A stretch of 64,000 nucleotides of DNA, from assembly GCA_031262485.1 (NCBI GenBank), contig JAISHO010000011.1:34837-98836 (forward strand), in the 5' to 3' direction. The translations under genes and the position numbers were made by a program. Below, piece by piece: positions 46,198-56,573 of the stretch (positions are counted from its first letter, which is position 1; each line of letters starts with the position of its first letter). Below the pieces are notes generated by a model. It saw only the letters and a program-made list of their open reading frames with translations. It made no database searches and was not told the origin of the DNA. Source of the stretch: Propionibacteriaceae bacterium. Its GTDB lineage: Bacteria; Actinomycetota; Actinomycetes; Propionibacteriales; Propionibacteriaceae.

Positions 46198-47544
46198 ATG
46201 AGCGCATGGACCAAAGACACCCTCGTCGACAAGGTGTTCTCCGCCGGTGTCGTCGGGGCGGGCGGCGCCGGCTTCCCCACCCATAAGAAACTGGCCGACG
46301 GAGTGGAGATGCTCGTCGTCAACGCCGTCGAATGTGAGCCATTGTTGGCGTCCGACCGCTATGTCATGCGCCAGTTCCCCGGCGAGATCGTCGAGGGGAT
46401 CGCCGCCGTCCTCGACGCCTTGAGCATTCCGAGGGCCGTCATCGGCGTCAAACGACACAACACCGAGGAGGTCGCCGCTCTGCACGACGCCATCGCGGCG
46501 TCCGGGCGCGCACCCATCACCCTCCACGAGTTGGATAGTTTCTACCCGGCCGGCGACGAACAGATCCTCATCTACGAGATCACCGGGCGGACGGTGCCCC
46601 CCGGCGGGATCCCTCTCAACCTCGGCATCGTCGTCATCAATGTGACGACCGCCCTCGCCATCGCCCATGCCCTCCGCGATGAGCCGATGACGAGGCGATA
46701 TATCACCGTCAACGGCGCGGTGGCGGAGCCGGTCATCGTCGACGCGCCCGTCGGGGCGACCCCGGCCGACCTCATCGCCGCCGCTGGCGGGGCCACCATC
46801 GACGAGTTCCAGCTGGTGCGCGGCGGCCCGCTCATGGGGCGTCAATCTCCCGGCTCGACCGCAGCCGATTTTGGCTACGGCAAAGCCGACGGCGGGCTCC
46901 TCGTCCTCCCCCTCGACAACCCCGTCGTCACTCTCCTGGCCAAGCCGAAGGCCCGTGTCGTCGCCGAAGCCAAGAGCATTTGCATCCAGTGTTCGTTGTG
47001 CACCGAGATGTGCCCGCGCTACCTCATCGGCCATCAGATGCGACCCCACCGCGTCATGCGGTCCGTCGCCGTTCCGGGGCACTCCGAGGACCTCCTCGAC
47101 GCCCTGCTGTGCGTCGAATGCGGTGTGTGTGAACTGTTCGCCTGCCCCATGGGGTTGAGCCCCCGGCAGATGAACATCCTCGCCAAGAACGAGTTGCGCG
47201 CCGCCGGGATCCGCACCGGCGACACGACGATCCACCCCGAATACACCGCCCTGCGCGACAACCGCCGGATCGCCCAATCGCGCTTCATCGAACGTCTCCA
47301 CCTCGACGACTACCCCGCCAAAGTCATCCGTGTCGTCACCTGTGAGCCCGACCTCGTCCGTATCCCCGTGCGGCACGGGGTGGGCCGGCCCTCCACCCCG
47401 GTCGTCGCCGAAGGAGAGACGGTGCGCGCCGGCCAGGTGATCGCCGAAGTCGCCCGCGACGACGTCGGAAGCCTCGTCCACGCCTCGATCGACGGTGTCG
47501 TCACCGCCGTCGGGCCAGAACACATCGTCGTGGAGCGCCGATGA
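46198..47544 (+). CDS. pduS: Cobalamin reductase / RnfC-like Fe-S flavoprotein PduS
   Basis: VVGAGGAGFPTHKKLADGVEMLVVNAVECEPLLASDRYVMRQF; two ferredoxin clusters CIQCSLCTEMCP and CVECGVCELFACP. Start at 46198. Confidence 0.94.
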   Translation: MSAWTKDTLVDKVFSAGVVGAGGAGFPTHKKLADGVEMLVVNAVECEPLLASDRYVMRQFPGEIVEGIAAVLDALSIPRAVIGVKRHNTEEVAALHDAIAASGRAPITLHELDSFYPAGDEQILIYEITGRTVPPGGIPLNLGIVVINVTTALAIAHALRDEPMTRRYITVNGAVAEPVIVDAPVGATPADLIAAAGGATIDEFQLVRGGPLMGRQSPGSTAADFGYGKADGGLLVLPLDNPVVTLLAKPKARVVAEAKSICIQCSLCTEMCPRYLIGHQMRPHRVMRSVAVPGHSEDLLDALLCVECGVCELFACPMGLSPRQMNILAKNELRAAGIRTGDTTIHPEYTALRDNRRIAQSRFIERLHLDDYPAKVIRVVTCEPDLVRIPVRHGVGRPSTPVVAEGETVRAGQVIAEVARDDVGSLVHASIDGVVTAVGPEHIVVERR

Positions 47545-47655
47545 TGTCACTCTCCCCGGGGATCATCGTCCTCAAACCCACCTGCGCGCTAGGCAGGAAG
47601 ACCTGTCTCGCTCACAGCGCCCGTATCCACCCCATCATCGCCCCGAGGAGCTGAC

Positions 47656-48201
47656 ATGGACGTCTCGATCGGCCTCATCGAATTCACCTCGATCGCCTGC
47701 GGCATCGAAGCGAGCGACGTCATGCTCAAAGCAGCCCACGTCACCCTCGACTTCGCCAAACCGGTCTGCCCCGGCAAGTTCATCGTCATGGTCCACGGCG
47801 AGATCGGCGCCATCGAAGCCGCCATCAAAGCCGGCCTGGCGGCCCGGCCCACCGTCGTCAACCACCTCGTCATCCCGCGGACCCACCCCGACCTCATCCC
47901 CGCCGTCAACGCCACCCTGCCCGCACCCGACCCGGCCGCCCTCGGCGTCGTCGAATACTTCGACATCACCTCCGCCGTCATCGGCGCTGACACCGCCGCC
48001 AAAGCCAGCAATATTGCCCTCATCGAAGTCCGCCTCGGCATGGGCATCGGCGGCAAAAGCTTCGTCAAGCTGACCGGACAGGTCTCCGACGTCACCACCG
48101 CCGTCAAAGCCGCCGAACGGCTCTCCCACGACCAAGGCTCGTTAGTCTCCACCTGCGTCATCCCTTCCCCCAGCCCAGCGTTGTTCCGGGAGATGTTGTG
48201 A
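47656..48201 (+). CDS. pduT: Tandem-BMC shell protein PduT
   Basis: Two BMC domains: IGLIEFTSIACGIEASDVMLKAAHVTLDFAKPVCPGKFIVMVHGEIGAIEAAIKAG and VVEYFDITSAVIGADTAAKASNIALIEVRLGMGIGGKSFVKLTGQVSDVTTAVKAAE; Cys38 in KPVCPGKF. Confidence 0.94.
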   Translation: MDVSIGLIEFTSIACGIEASDVMLKAAHVTLDFAKPVCPGKFIVMVHGEIGAIEAAIKAGLAARPTVVNHLVIPRTHPDLIPAVNATLPAPDPAALGVVEYFDITSAVIGADTAAKASNIALIEVRLGMGIGGKSFVKLTGQVSDVTTAVKAAERLSHDQGSLVSTCVIPSPSPALFREML

Positions 48202-48207
48202 CCACGG

Positions 48208-48234
48208 ACCTTGAATCGATCATCGAATCAAGGT
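48208..48234 (+). terminator. Hairpin just downstream of pduT
   Basis: ACCTTGA-ATCGATCATCGAA-TCAAGGT, 7-bp perfect stem with inner symmetry, 7 bp after the pduT stop. Confidence 0.4.
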
Positions 48235-48407
48235 GATCTACCCTTACTCGGGGAGGTTAGATGGGCACGATCACGGTGACAGCGTCGCCGGTCCTCAAGT
48301 AGTTCCTCACGCGTCACTGTGACGATCGCAGCCATTGGAGCTTCCTTCCCTCTCGTATGCCACGACGAGTCAGCTTTCTTCCTTCGCCCCTTGGCGACGT
48401 TCAACTG

Positions 48408-48851
48408 TCAGTTTTCATCGACAGGACTGGATATCCCTTCAGCTGACTGGCGGAAATTCTCCAATGGTTCATGGACAGGGAGTTTCAGCATTTCCCGCAC
48501 GGCTGAGACGACACGGGGAAGATGATCGGTCAGGATTCTCCAGAGAATCTCTGAGTCGACGATGTCGTAGCCGTGAGCGACGAGGTTTCTGGTGTCCTTG
48601 AGACGCCGAAGTTCAAGGGACGGATGCGATTCGACGAAACCCGTCCGCGTGAGATCGATCCGATGCACGGCCTCGCCAGCACGGATGAGGAGGTCCTCAG
48701 CGGCGAATCGCAACATCTCATCGGCGTCATAGGCTTCTTTTCCTCGGGACACGAGGCGGGCGGCAGCATCACCATGCTCGACAAGATCGGAGAGTGAACG
48801 GCGCACCGTCTCGCTGTATCGCGCGGCCATCGGCGACGGATTCTCCGTCAT
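48408..48851 (-). CDS. HepT-like (DUF86) HEPN toxin
   Basis: HEPN motif KDTRNLVAHGYDIVDSEILWRILTDHLPRVV; ATGA overlap with upstream MNT gene. Confidence 0.88.
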   Translation of the reverse strand: MTENPSPMAARYSETVRRSLSDLVEHGDAAARLVSRGKEAYDADEMLRFAAEDLLIRAGEAVHRIDLTRTGFVESHPSLELRRLKDTRNLVAHGYDIVDSEILWRILTDHLPRVVSAVREMLKLPVHEPLENFRQSAEGISSPVDEN

Positions 48852-49153
48852 AGTGGTCGCGCTTCGGCTAAGAGCGCGTGATGCTTTGGTTTGAGCCCAC
48901 CCTCGCTGACGACGTCGACGTGGACACCGAGAAGATCCGACAGTTCACGGGGGAGAGAGACGAAGTCCCACGCCTTCTCCGGGCGGATACGCACAAGAAT
49001 GTCGAGATCGCTCTCCGGGGTGTCAGTGCCACGGGCGACGGAGCCAAATACTCTCGGGAGCTCTGCTCCGCTCTCGGCGATGAGAGCGACGACCTCATCC
49101 CGATGGGCGCGTAGCACCTCCGAAGGACGAGGTTTGAGAGCGGTCGTCGTCAT
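48848..49153 (-). CDS. MntA-like minimal nucleotidyltransferase antitoxin
   Basis: VFGSVARGTDTPESDLDILVRIRPEKAWDFVSLPRELSDLLGVHVDVVSE; GSxxRG...SDxD motif. Confidence 0.88.
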   Translation of the reverse strand: MTTTALKPRPSEVLRAHRDEVVALIAESGAELPRVFGSVARGTDTPESDLDILVRIRPEKAWDFVSLPRELSDLLGVHVDVVSEGGLKPKHHALLAEARPL

Positions 49154-49303
49154 GTGGGAAGTATACCGAGACCCTTAGTTACGCCAGGTCAGCATCCAAT
49201 CGGGCCGCACATGGAAATCCGCTGCCAATCCCGCCGTTCTGCCACTAATCGCGACGATGTGAACGGGGGAAACTGGTTGTGCCACCGGTCTTATGGAGAT
49301 CAC

Positions 49304-51931
49304 TCACCCGACGTCGGCGAGTGCCTCGACGGGGGTCGCTTTGGCGGCTCTGCGCCCGGGGAGGATCGACGCTAGCGCGGCCGCTAGGAGGAGGATGGCC
49401 AGGAGCCCGAGGGTGATGCCCCAGTCGACGGCGAGGCGGGTGTCGATGTTCTCGATGCCTTCCGCCTCCAGCTGGACGACCATGGCGCTGCTGCCGAGCC
49501 AACCGAAGAAGACGCCGGCGATGACCCCGACGAGGGCGCCGACGCCGACGAGGAGGAGCGCTTCGATGAGGAGCATGCGGCGCAACTGAGAACGCTGCAA
49601 GCCGAGGGCGCGCAGGAGGGCGGATTCCCTCGTCCTTTCGATGACGGAGAGGGTGAGCGTGTTGGCGACGCCGACGATGGCGATGAGGACGGCGACGGCG
49701 AGCAGGCCGGTCAGCGCCAAAAGGATGATGTTGAGCGCCTGTTCGATGACGGACGCCTCGAAGACGGCTCCGGAGATGGTGAAGGCGTTTTCGGGGATGT
49801 CGCCCGCGCCGGCGTGATCGTCGAGGAGTTGGCTGATCTCGGTGACGATGTCGATGGCTTCGCCTCGATCGGCGACGTCGATAATGAGCGCCGTGTTGGG
49901 AACCGGTGCGCCCAACTGGGCGAGGATCTCGGGGGCGACATACCCGGCCCCCCAGGTGTCGGCCAGGTCGGTGCCACGGAAGGCGAATTGACGGGTGACG
50001 GCGCCGCAGGTGACGTTGATCGGCGCGCCTTCGTCGTAGACGTTGGCCATGTCCTCGCTCAACCAGATCTCGCCGGCGGGGATCGCGGCGGGCGCCGACG
50101 GGGTGATCTGCTGGAAGCGAGCGTCATATCCGGCGAGGGTGAGGTTGGTGGAGATCTCTATCTCACCGCCGGGTTCGACGGAGCCGGACACGCTGCCGTT
50201 GCCGCCGGGTATCACCACACCGGAACCGTCCGAGATGACGGTGCGAACGATCGCGCACTCAAGGGTGGAGAAGGGCAGAGTCGCGGTGACCCCAGCGATG
50301 GCGGCGATGTCCGCCTGAAGGTTCGCCGGGATCGCCGGGGTGGGCGCATCGCCCCCGCCGTAGCTCATCGGAGCGATCATGAGGTCGACCGGCATCGTCT
50401 GATCGATCCGCGCCAGGGCCGTCTCGCGCATCGAGGCGGAACCCAGTTGGAGGGTGACGATGAGCCCGACGGCGAGCATGAGGGCGGTCGCGGTGGTCGC
50501 GGAGCGTTTCGGGTTGCGTGCGGCGTTGGCGGCGGCCAGCCGGGCGGTGGGCCCGAACAGGCCGACGAACCGGCCGAAGAGGCGGATGAGGCTAGGCACG
50601 AACAGGACGGCGCCGAAGAGGACGCCGAGCGTGATGAGGGCGGCCCCGGCGACGGCGAAGACGACGGCGTTGGTTCCGCCGTTCAACGCGAGGACGGCGA
50701 AGGTGACGCCCCCGGCGACGAGGAGCCCGCACAGGACAGCGCGGACGATCGAGACGCGTTTCTCCCGCCCGGCACTGGCGCTGACAGGGCGCAACGCTTC
50801 GATCGGGCGGACGCGCGTGGTGCGCCTGATCGGCAGGAACGAAGCGAGCACGACGATGAGCACGCCGAGCCCCACGGACAAGGCGAGATCGCGCCAGGGC
50901 AGGACGAGGCCCCAGAAGATCGAGCCGGTGAACACTCCGACGAGAGCGGCCAGACCGACGGCCAACCCGAGCCCGAGGAGCGCGCCGATCAGCCCGAGGA
51001 GGACGGCTTCGACGAGGGTGGAGCGGCGCACCTGCCCGCTCGTGGCGCCGACGGCGCGGACCAGCCCGATCTGGCGGCGCCGCTGCGTCAACAGGATCGT
51101 AAAGGTGTTGCTGATGGTGATCATGCCGACGACCATGGCGATGGCGGCGAAGATCCACAGGACGTATTTGAAGACGTCGACATCGCCGGTGAGCTCTTGG
51201 GAGCGCTGGTCGGCGGCGGTGGCGGCGTCCTCGATCGTGGCGATGACACCGAGTTGATCGAAAGCGGCCTTGAGGTAGCTGGTCGTCTCGTCGGCCGCAC
51301 CGGTATCGGCGGCCACGCCGTCGTCGAGGGAGACGATCCAATCCCCGTAAGGAGAGGTGGAGCTGTAGCCGAGGCCGGCGAGGGCTTCGGGGATGACCCA
51401 ACCGGTGTCGCCGATGAGGGTGGAGGGGTCGTTCGTCACCCCGGTGATGACGAAGGTGGCCTCCAGCCCGAACGACAAGGTGACCTGGGCGCCGATCTCG
51501 GCCCCGAGATTGTCGAGGGCGGATTGGTTGAGGGCGAGTTCGCGGGTTCCACTGGGCCAGGCGCCGTCGCGCAGGCTCGACCAGCGCATGCTGTCGGGCG
51601 GCAGCGAGGAGACGGTGATGAAGGCGCTCTCGCCCCCGTATTCCAAGGCGAACGACGAGCTGACGGCGTGCTGGTATTCGTCGATGCCGATGCCGTTGCG
51701 CAGCACGGTGCTGATCTGGTTGCTCTTGATGCTCTCCGGGGCTTCGGTGACATCGATGACGAGGTCGGCGGCGAGGATGGCGATCGATCCCTGCCGAGCC
51801 ATGGCGTTTTGTTCGGTGGCGGTGACGACGGAGGCGGCCGCCATGAATCCGACGCTGATGGCGATGGCGATGAGCGTGGCGAGATAACGGCCGGGATGGT
51901 GACGCAGTTCGCGCAAAGCCGTCTTAACCAC
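49304..51931 (-). CDS. ABC transporter permease, FtsX/MacB type (875 aa)
   Basis: ALRELRHHPGRYLATLIAIAISVGFMAAASVV; two FtsX-like TM modules: FAAIAMVVGMITISNTFTILLTQRRRQIGLVRAVGATSGQVRRSTLVEAVLLGLIGALLG and NTLTLSVIERTRESALLRALGLQRSQLRRMLLIEALLLVGVGALVG. Confidence 0.92.
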   Translation of the reverse strand: MVKTALRELRHHPGRYLATLIAIAISVGFMAAASVVTATEQNAMARQGSIAILAADLVIDVTEAPESIKSNQISTVLRNGIGIDEYQHAVSSSFALEYGGESAFITVSSLPPDSMRWSSLRDGAWPSGTRELALNQSALDNLGAEIGAQVTLSFGLEATFVITGVTNDPSTLIGDTGWVIPEALAGLGYSSTSPYGDWIVSLDDGVAADTGAADETTSYLKAAFDQLGVIATIEDAATAADQRSQELTGDVDVFKYVLWIFAAIAMVVGMITISNTFTILLTQRRRQIGLVRAVGATSGQVRRSTLVEAVLLGLIGALLGLGLAVGLAALVGVFTGSIFWGLVLPWRDLALSVGLGVLIVVLASFLPIRRTTRVRPIEALRPVSASAGREKRVSIVRAVLCGLLVAGGVTFAVLALNGGTNAVVFAVAGAALITLGVLFGAVLFVPSLIRLFGRFVGLFGPTARLAAANAARNPKRSATTATALMLAVGLIVTLQLGSASMRETALARIDQTMPVDLMIAPMSYGGGDAPTPAIPANLQADIAAIAGVTATLPFSTLECAIVRTVISDGSGVVIPGGNGSVSGSVEPGGEIEISTNLTLAGYDARFQQITPSAPAAIPAGEIWLSEDMANVYDEGAPINVTCGAVTRQFAFRGTDLADTWGAGYVAPEILAQLGAPVPNTALIIDVADRGEAIDIVTEISQLLDDHAGAGDIPENAFTISGAVFEASVIEQALNIILLALTGLLAVAVLIAIVGVANTLTLSVIERTRESALLRALGLQRSQLRRMLLIEALLLVGVGALVGVIAGVFFGWLGSSAMVVQLEAEGIENIDTRLAVDWGITLGLLAILLLAAALASILPGRRAAKATPVEALADVG

Positions 51932-52022
51932 GACGGCCCCTCACCAGCGGCATCACCACCGACGGGCAGGCCAGCAGCGGCTCCCGACCGGGGAACCTCG
52001 ACTGACACACCACCGTCATCGC

Positions 52023-54488
52023 CTAGGCCCCCAACCTGCGCAACGCGGCGAGGACGTCGTCGGAGCTGGGAGCGTCGATATCGTCGACGATGCTCCCGTC
52101 GGAGAGGATGAGGGCGCGATCGGCGAAACTGGCGGCTTTGGGATCGTGGGTCACCATGACGATCGTCTGCCCTTGATCACGGGTGGCGTCGCGCAGATGG
52201 GTGAGCAGACGCGTGGAGTTGCGGCTGTCGAGGGCGCCGGTCGGCTCATCGGCGAAGATGACGTCGGGGCGGCCCATGAGGGCCCGGGCGACGGCGACGC
52301 GCTGCTGTTCGCCGCCCGACAGCTGGCTCGGCAGGTGCTTGAGCCGTTTCGTCAGATGCAACGACGCCGTCACCTCGTCGAACCACTCCTCGTCGACTTT
52401 GCGGCCGGCCAACTCCACGGGTAGGACGATGTTTTGCCTTGCGGTGTGGGTGGGCAGGAGGTTGAACGATTGGAAGATGAAGCCGATCCGATCGCGCCGC
52501 ACCTGGGTGAGGCGGCGATCGTTGAGGCTCTCCAACGCGGTGTCGCCGATCGCGACATGGCCCGAGGTGGGGGTGTCGAGCCCGGCCAAGCAGTGCATGA
52601 GGGTGGATTTGCCGGAACCGGAGGGGCCCATGATGGCGGTGAAAGAGCCTTGTGTGAAGGACGCGGTGACGCCGTCGAGGGCGCGCACCTCGGCTTCCCC
52701 GGAGCCGTAGATCTTGACGAGGTCGTCGCAGACGACGGCGGGCGGACCGGCCGGCACGGACGTGCGACGCGAGCGCGATGGCACGCGGTGGGCGCCGACG
52801 GCGTGATGAGCGCCAGCCTCGCCTGGGGCGGCGGCGGGGACCTGAGCGGGTGTGGCGGTGTCGGAATCGGCGATGGAATCGACCGTGGTCACGGCCACGG
52901 CGTCGGTGGCCAGCGCGGCCTCAACCTCGGCCTCACGGTGCGGCGCACGGGTTCGCTTGGGGCGACGACGACCTCGGGCGGCGGGTTCGGCGCGAGCGGC
53001 GGTCTTCGCCTGATCCGCCGTCTCAGCCTCGGGGGCGACCGCGGTGACACGCCGCTCGGGGACCTCGCGCGGTTCGGGGGCCGATCCTCGCCCGCGCGTC
53101 GACGCGACCGGGGGTGGCAAGGCGCTCAGCCCCACACGACCGCCCGGCAGAGGCGTGGAAGCGACACGGTCGTCGAGGAATGGCGCCGGTGAGGCCTCGG
53201 GTGAGACCGGGGTGGCTTTCCTCGTCCGTTTGACGGGGGCCGTCGCCGGAGTCGGGACGCTGGCCGGCGCCACCGCCCGTGGCGCGCGATGGGGCGAGAC
53301 GCTCGAACGGATGGCTTCGGCTTTCCCCTCCGCCGTCGACAGGTTGAGCCGAGACGACCGGGCGGTCGTCGCATACCCGGCCTCCGCCCCCGTCACCGGG
53401 CGAGGGTGGGGTTGACGATGCGTCGGAGGAGAGGACGGAGTGCTCGGCCTGACCGCGCGTTCGACGGTTGGCCGTTCGCGTTCCCGTGGCGAGGGATCGT
53501 TCGGGCGAGGCGTCGCGACGCCCGCGTCCCCAGAATCGGAGGTGCTCATGGCGCCGCTTGCGGGACGTTCCTCCCGTGGGCGGCTCGGGCGGATCGGGCG
53601 CCGGTGACGATCGGTTTCTCCCCGTGCGGTGGGGCCGGGCCGGGCATGGTGGTGCGCGGCCGACCCGTCGAGGTCGTCACTGAACGTGGCGGGCCCCAAA
53701 AAGCGGGTCGAAGGATCCGAGGAGAGCGCGCCGAGTTCGGACGATCGCGGCGCCGCGTCGTAGGGACGCGTGGCGGGCTCGGACGGCGCCCCCGGATCGG
53801 CGGCCGGACGCCACGTGTCTCGCGCTCGCTCCGTCGGCTGAGCCGTGGCCGCGGAGGGCGTGGCCGGGCGAACGGGGCTGGTGGCCGCGTCGCCGGAATG
53901 ATCCCCGGCGATGGGATCACGGCCCACCCGTGGGGCACGAACCGGCGTCTCCCCGACTGGGGCCTCCTCGGCTCCCGGGATGGCTGACGACGTCGGATAG
54001 CGCAGGCGCCACGACGGTGGCTCGGAGTATTCCGTCCGGCGGTGGGGGGTCGGCGACGTCTCCGGCGAAGCGCCCCGCCCTTGGGGATCGCGGCGGCGCC
54101 GGTAGGTGCTAGCTTCAAACAGCTCATGCGGTTCGTCGTCGACGGAGGCGACGGGAAGCTCATACGACGAGACCGGATGCGCGGAGTCAGAAGAGATATC
54201 ACCTGTGTGACGCGACACTACAGGCATTGTGTTTTCCTTGGACGGCTCGGCCGACCACGGGGCCGACGAGACCTCCGAATCAGCCGTTGTCAAGGGAAAA
54301 CGACGGGATGATGAGAATGATTCTAAAGCCGGCGACGGGGTCGAGGCGGATTCCGGGCTCGGTGAACTCGGAGTCACCGGAGTGATCTCGCTCCGCGGGA
54401 GGGACGGGCTCATGATCGGCTCGCTGTAGGCGCGCCGCGCCCGCCGCGCAGGCACGCGCCGCGAAGAGGAGGAATCATCCAAGGCCAT
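52023..54488 (-). CDS. ABC transporter ATPase (LolD/MacB-like) preceded by a very long low-complexity N-terminal region
   Basis: C-terminal about 240 aa: [60 protein letters not shown]...[34 protein letters not shown]-terminal extension is Pro/Ser/Arg/Ala-rich; start uncertain (54488 is one candidate). Confidence 0.8.
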   Translation of the reverse strand: MALDDSSSSRRVPARRARRAYSEPIMSPSLPRSEITPVTPSSPSPESASTPSPALESFSSSRRFPLTTADSEVSSAPWSAEPSKENTMPVVSRHTGDISSDSAHPVSSYELPVASVDDEPHELFEASTYRRRRDPQGRGASPETSPTPHRRTEYSEPPSWRLRYPTSSAIPGAEEAPVGETPVRAPRVGRDPIAGDHSGDAATSPVRPATPSAATAQPTERARDTWRPAADPGAPSEPATRPYDAAPRSSELGALSSDPSTRFLGPATFSDDLDGSAAHHHARPGPTARGETDRHRRPIRPSRPREERPASGAMSTSDSGDAGVATPRPNDPSPRERERPTVERAVRPSTPSSPPTHRQPHPRPVTGAEAGYATTARSSRLNLSTAEGKAEAIRSSVSPHRAPRAVAPASVPTPATAPVKRTRKATPVSPEASPAPFLDDRVASTPLPGGRVGLSALPPPVASTRGRGSAPEPREVPERRVTAVAPEAETADQAKTAARAEPAARGRRRPKRTRAPHREAEVEAALATDAVAVTTVDSIADSDTATPAQVPAAAPGEAGAHHAVGAHRVPSRSRRTSVPAGPPAVVCDDLVKIYGSGEAEVRALDGVTASFTQGSFTAIMGPSGSGKSTLMHCLAGLDTPTSGHVAIGDTALESLNDRRLTQVRRDRIGFIFQSFNLLPTHTARQNIVLPVELAGRKVDEEWFDEVTASLHLTKRLKHLPSQLSGGEQQRVAVARALMGRPDVIFADEPTGALDSRNSTRLLTHLRDATRDQGQTIVMVTHDPKAASFADRALILSDGSIVDDIDAPSSDDVLAALRRLGA

Positions 54489-54705
54489 GACGAAGACACT
54501 AGCGGAGAGCACCGACAGAATGTGGAATACGTCACCCACTCGTTCGAATGAGCTGTGGATAATCCCGGGAAATCCCCGGCCCGGCGCGACACTCCCCTTG
54601 CCATCCCCTGAGACCACCGGACAACTTGTTTCTACCAGGCGGCCCCAGAGGACGACGGACGAAGGTTCGCTCTCCCGTCACCGGCAGTTCATGGTCTGCC
54701 GCACC

Positions 54706-54969
54706 TCAGGCATGGAGACGATGGTGCGGCCCCGCAGCGATGACGAGCGCCGAGGTCTTCGGTTCCAGCCAACGCAGATGGATGCGTTGATCGCCCGCCT
54801 CGAGGGAGAAGTGGCCCTCCCAGGGCGTCGCGAGATCGCAGAGCCGCACGCGGGGATCGTCGGGGTCAGCCACCCAATCGACGAGCGTCTGGGCGACGCG
54901 CTCACGTTTACGACGCGGCATCGCCGCCATCGACTCCTCGAAGGTGGGAGAGAATTCCAGGTGTCTCAT
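54706..54969 (-). CDS. RelE/ParE-like toxin candidate
   Basis: MRHLEFSPTFEESMAAMPRRKRERVAQTLVDWVADPDDPRVRLCDLATPWEGHFSLEAGDQRIHLRWLEPKTSALVIAAGPHHRLHA; small fold-like pattern, downstream of a small putative antitoxin. Confidence 0.55.
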   Translation of the reverse strand: MRHLEFSPTFEESMAAMPRRKRERVAQTLVDWVADPDDPRVRLCDLATPWEGHFSLEAGDQRIHLRWLEPKTSALVIAAGPHHRLHA

Positions 54970-54997
54970 CACGATGACTCCTTGTGGGAAGAGTGGT

Positions 54998-55300
54998 TCA
55001 GGCGTTGACGAGGTCGTTGAGATAGTCGCCGACGGCGGCGGGGTCGATTCCCCCATCGACCGCCGGGTTGACGCTGTCATCGAACACGGCTGCCGGCGTG
55101 GCGCGTTCGGCGCGAGCGATCTCACCGACGAGCCACGGCGTCAACCGAGGCGACACCGGGGGAACAGGGCCGTTGTCGTCAAGGATCTTCCGAGTGGCGG
55201 CGACGATGAAGGCAGCCGGCGTCATGCCGAGATTGTCGGCGGCATGACGCACGTCAGTCGCTGTTGCGGGATCAAGATGTAGCGTGACATTGAGGGACAT
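54998..55300 (-). CDS. Putative RHH-type antitoxin
   Basis: MSLNVTLHLDPATATDVRHAADNLGMTPAAFIVAATRKIL: RHH-like N-terminus followed by an acidic tail; 28 bp from the toxin candidate. Confidence 0.55.
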   Translation of the reverse strand: MSLNVTLHLDPATATDVRHAADNLGMTPAAFIVAATRKILDDNGPVPPVSPRLTPWLVGEIARAERATPAAVFDDSVNPAVDGGIDPAAVGDYLNDLVNA

Positions 55301-55423
55301 GTCACACAAGATACTGAGACAAACAAGACACAGTGAAAAACATCACACGGAATCCGGTGGCTTTTCCCACAGTCCCGTCTGACAAGGAGATATATCGCAC
55401 GAAAATGCGCCGCAGGGTGACGC

Positions 55424-55460
55424 GACGGAGGCCCCCGAGATCAACCCGGGGACCTCCGTC
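55424..55460 (-). terminator. Hairpin downstream of the PEP-hydrolase-family gene
   Basis: GACGGAGGCCCCCG-AGATCAAC-CCGGGGACCTCCGTC, long near-perfect stem, about 70 bp past the 55529 stop. Confidence 0.6.
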
Positions 55461-55528
55461 GTCCGACAATCAACGAACAAGGACACTACGCCTGCGGTCC
55501 CAGGCGCGGCGCCGTCGTCGAGAAATCT

Positions 55529-56353
55529 TCACTTGAAGGTGATCGCTTTGAACTCCTCCGTCTGCTGGCGGATGCCGACCTCGGTCGGGAAGCGCTCGAT
55601 CGAGGAGGCGCCGTAGAAGCCGACGATGCCGTCGGTGTGATCGAGGATGTATTGGGCGTCGGACGGGTTGGCGATGGGCCCGCCGTGGCACAGGCAGAGG
55701 ATGTCCGGGTTGACGGACTTCGCCGCGTCAGCGAGCTGTTGCACCTTGACAGCGGCCTCTTCGAGGGTGAGGGCGGTCTGCGCGCCGATCGTGCCGGAGG
55801 TCGTCAATCCCATGTGGGGCACGAGGATGTCGGCGCCGGCCTTGGCCATGTCCTTGGCCTGCTCCTCGTCGAAAACATACGGCGAGGTGAGCAGATCCAT
55901 CTCGTGGGCGAGGCGGATCATGTCGATCTCGGGGCCGTAGCCCATGCCCGTCTCCTCGAGGTTGGCGCGGAAGACGCCGTCGATGAGGCCGACGGTGGGG
56001 AAGTTCTGCACCCCGGCGAAGCCGATCGCCTTGACCTGCTGGAGGAAATACGGCATGACGCGGAACGGGTCGGTGCCGTTGACCCCAGCGAGGACGGGTG
56101 TCTTCTTGACGACGGGGAGGACCTCGTTGGCCATCTCCATGACAATGGCGTTGGCGTCGCCATAGGCGAGCAGGCCGGAGAGCGAACCGCGGCCCGCCAT
56201 GCGGAAGCGGCCCGAGTTGTAAATGACGAGCAGGTCGATGCCACCGGCCTCGGCGGATTTGGCGGTGATGCCGGTGCCGGCGCCGCCGCCGATGATGGGT
56301 TGCCCGGCGGCGACCTGAGCGCGGAAACGATCGAGGATCTCAGTGCGGGTCAT
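55529..56353 (-). CDS. Phosphoenolpyruvate hydrolase family (TIM-barrel) protein
   Basis: [90 protein letters not shown]. Confidence 0.88.
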   Translation of the reverse strand: MTRTEILDRFRAQVAAGQPIIGGGAGTGITAKSAEAGGIDLLVIYNSGRFRMAGRGSLSGLLAYGDANAIVMEMANEVLPVVKKTPVLAGVNGTDPFRVMPYFLQQVKAIGFAGVQNFPTVGLIDGVFRANLEETGMGYGPEIDMIRLAHEMDLLTSPYVFDEEQAKDMAKAGADILVPHMGLTTSGTIGAQTALTLEEAAVKVQQLADAAKSVNPDILCLCHGGPIANPSDAQYILDHTDGIVGFYGASSIERFPTEVGIRQQTEEFKAITFK

Positions 56354-56573
56354 ATCTCACTCCTTGTGGTTGTGTTCTCATGAAAGTGTGTCTGGGTATC
56401 CGGGTGATAGTGCAGGGGACGAGACGGGTTGGCGCCACCACCTCCGCTGGTCTCCAGAACGAGGACTAGGTCTCGGACTTCAGGACGAGGCGGGTTGCCA
56501 CCCCGCGTCATCTCCGATGTGCGCCCAGCGCGAGGCGACGTGGGCTTGGCGAGCCGCTTCCGTCGTCTCGTCG

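Noticed and set aside
48240-48345. Possible remnant of a small gene on the minus strand (MAAIVTVTREELL...) next to the HEPN/MNT pair
   Set aside because: Too short (under 30 codons) and no recognisable family.
49814-52111. 765-aa plus-strand ORF antisense to the FtsX-type permease
   Set aside because: Shadow ORF in high-GC DNA: composition dominated by D/G/E/R/H/A with no domain, while the opposite strand has clear FtsX motifs.
56414-56503. Two similar segments (ggacgagacgggttggcgccacc / ggacgaggcgggttgccacc) upstream of the PEP-hydrolase gene
   Set aside because: Short, imperfect and in GC-rich DNA; not distinguishable from chance without statistics.
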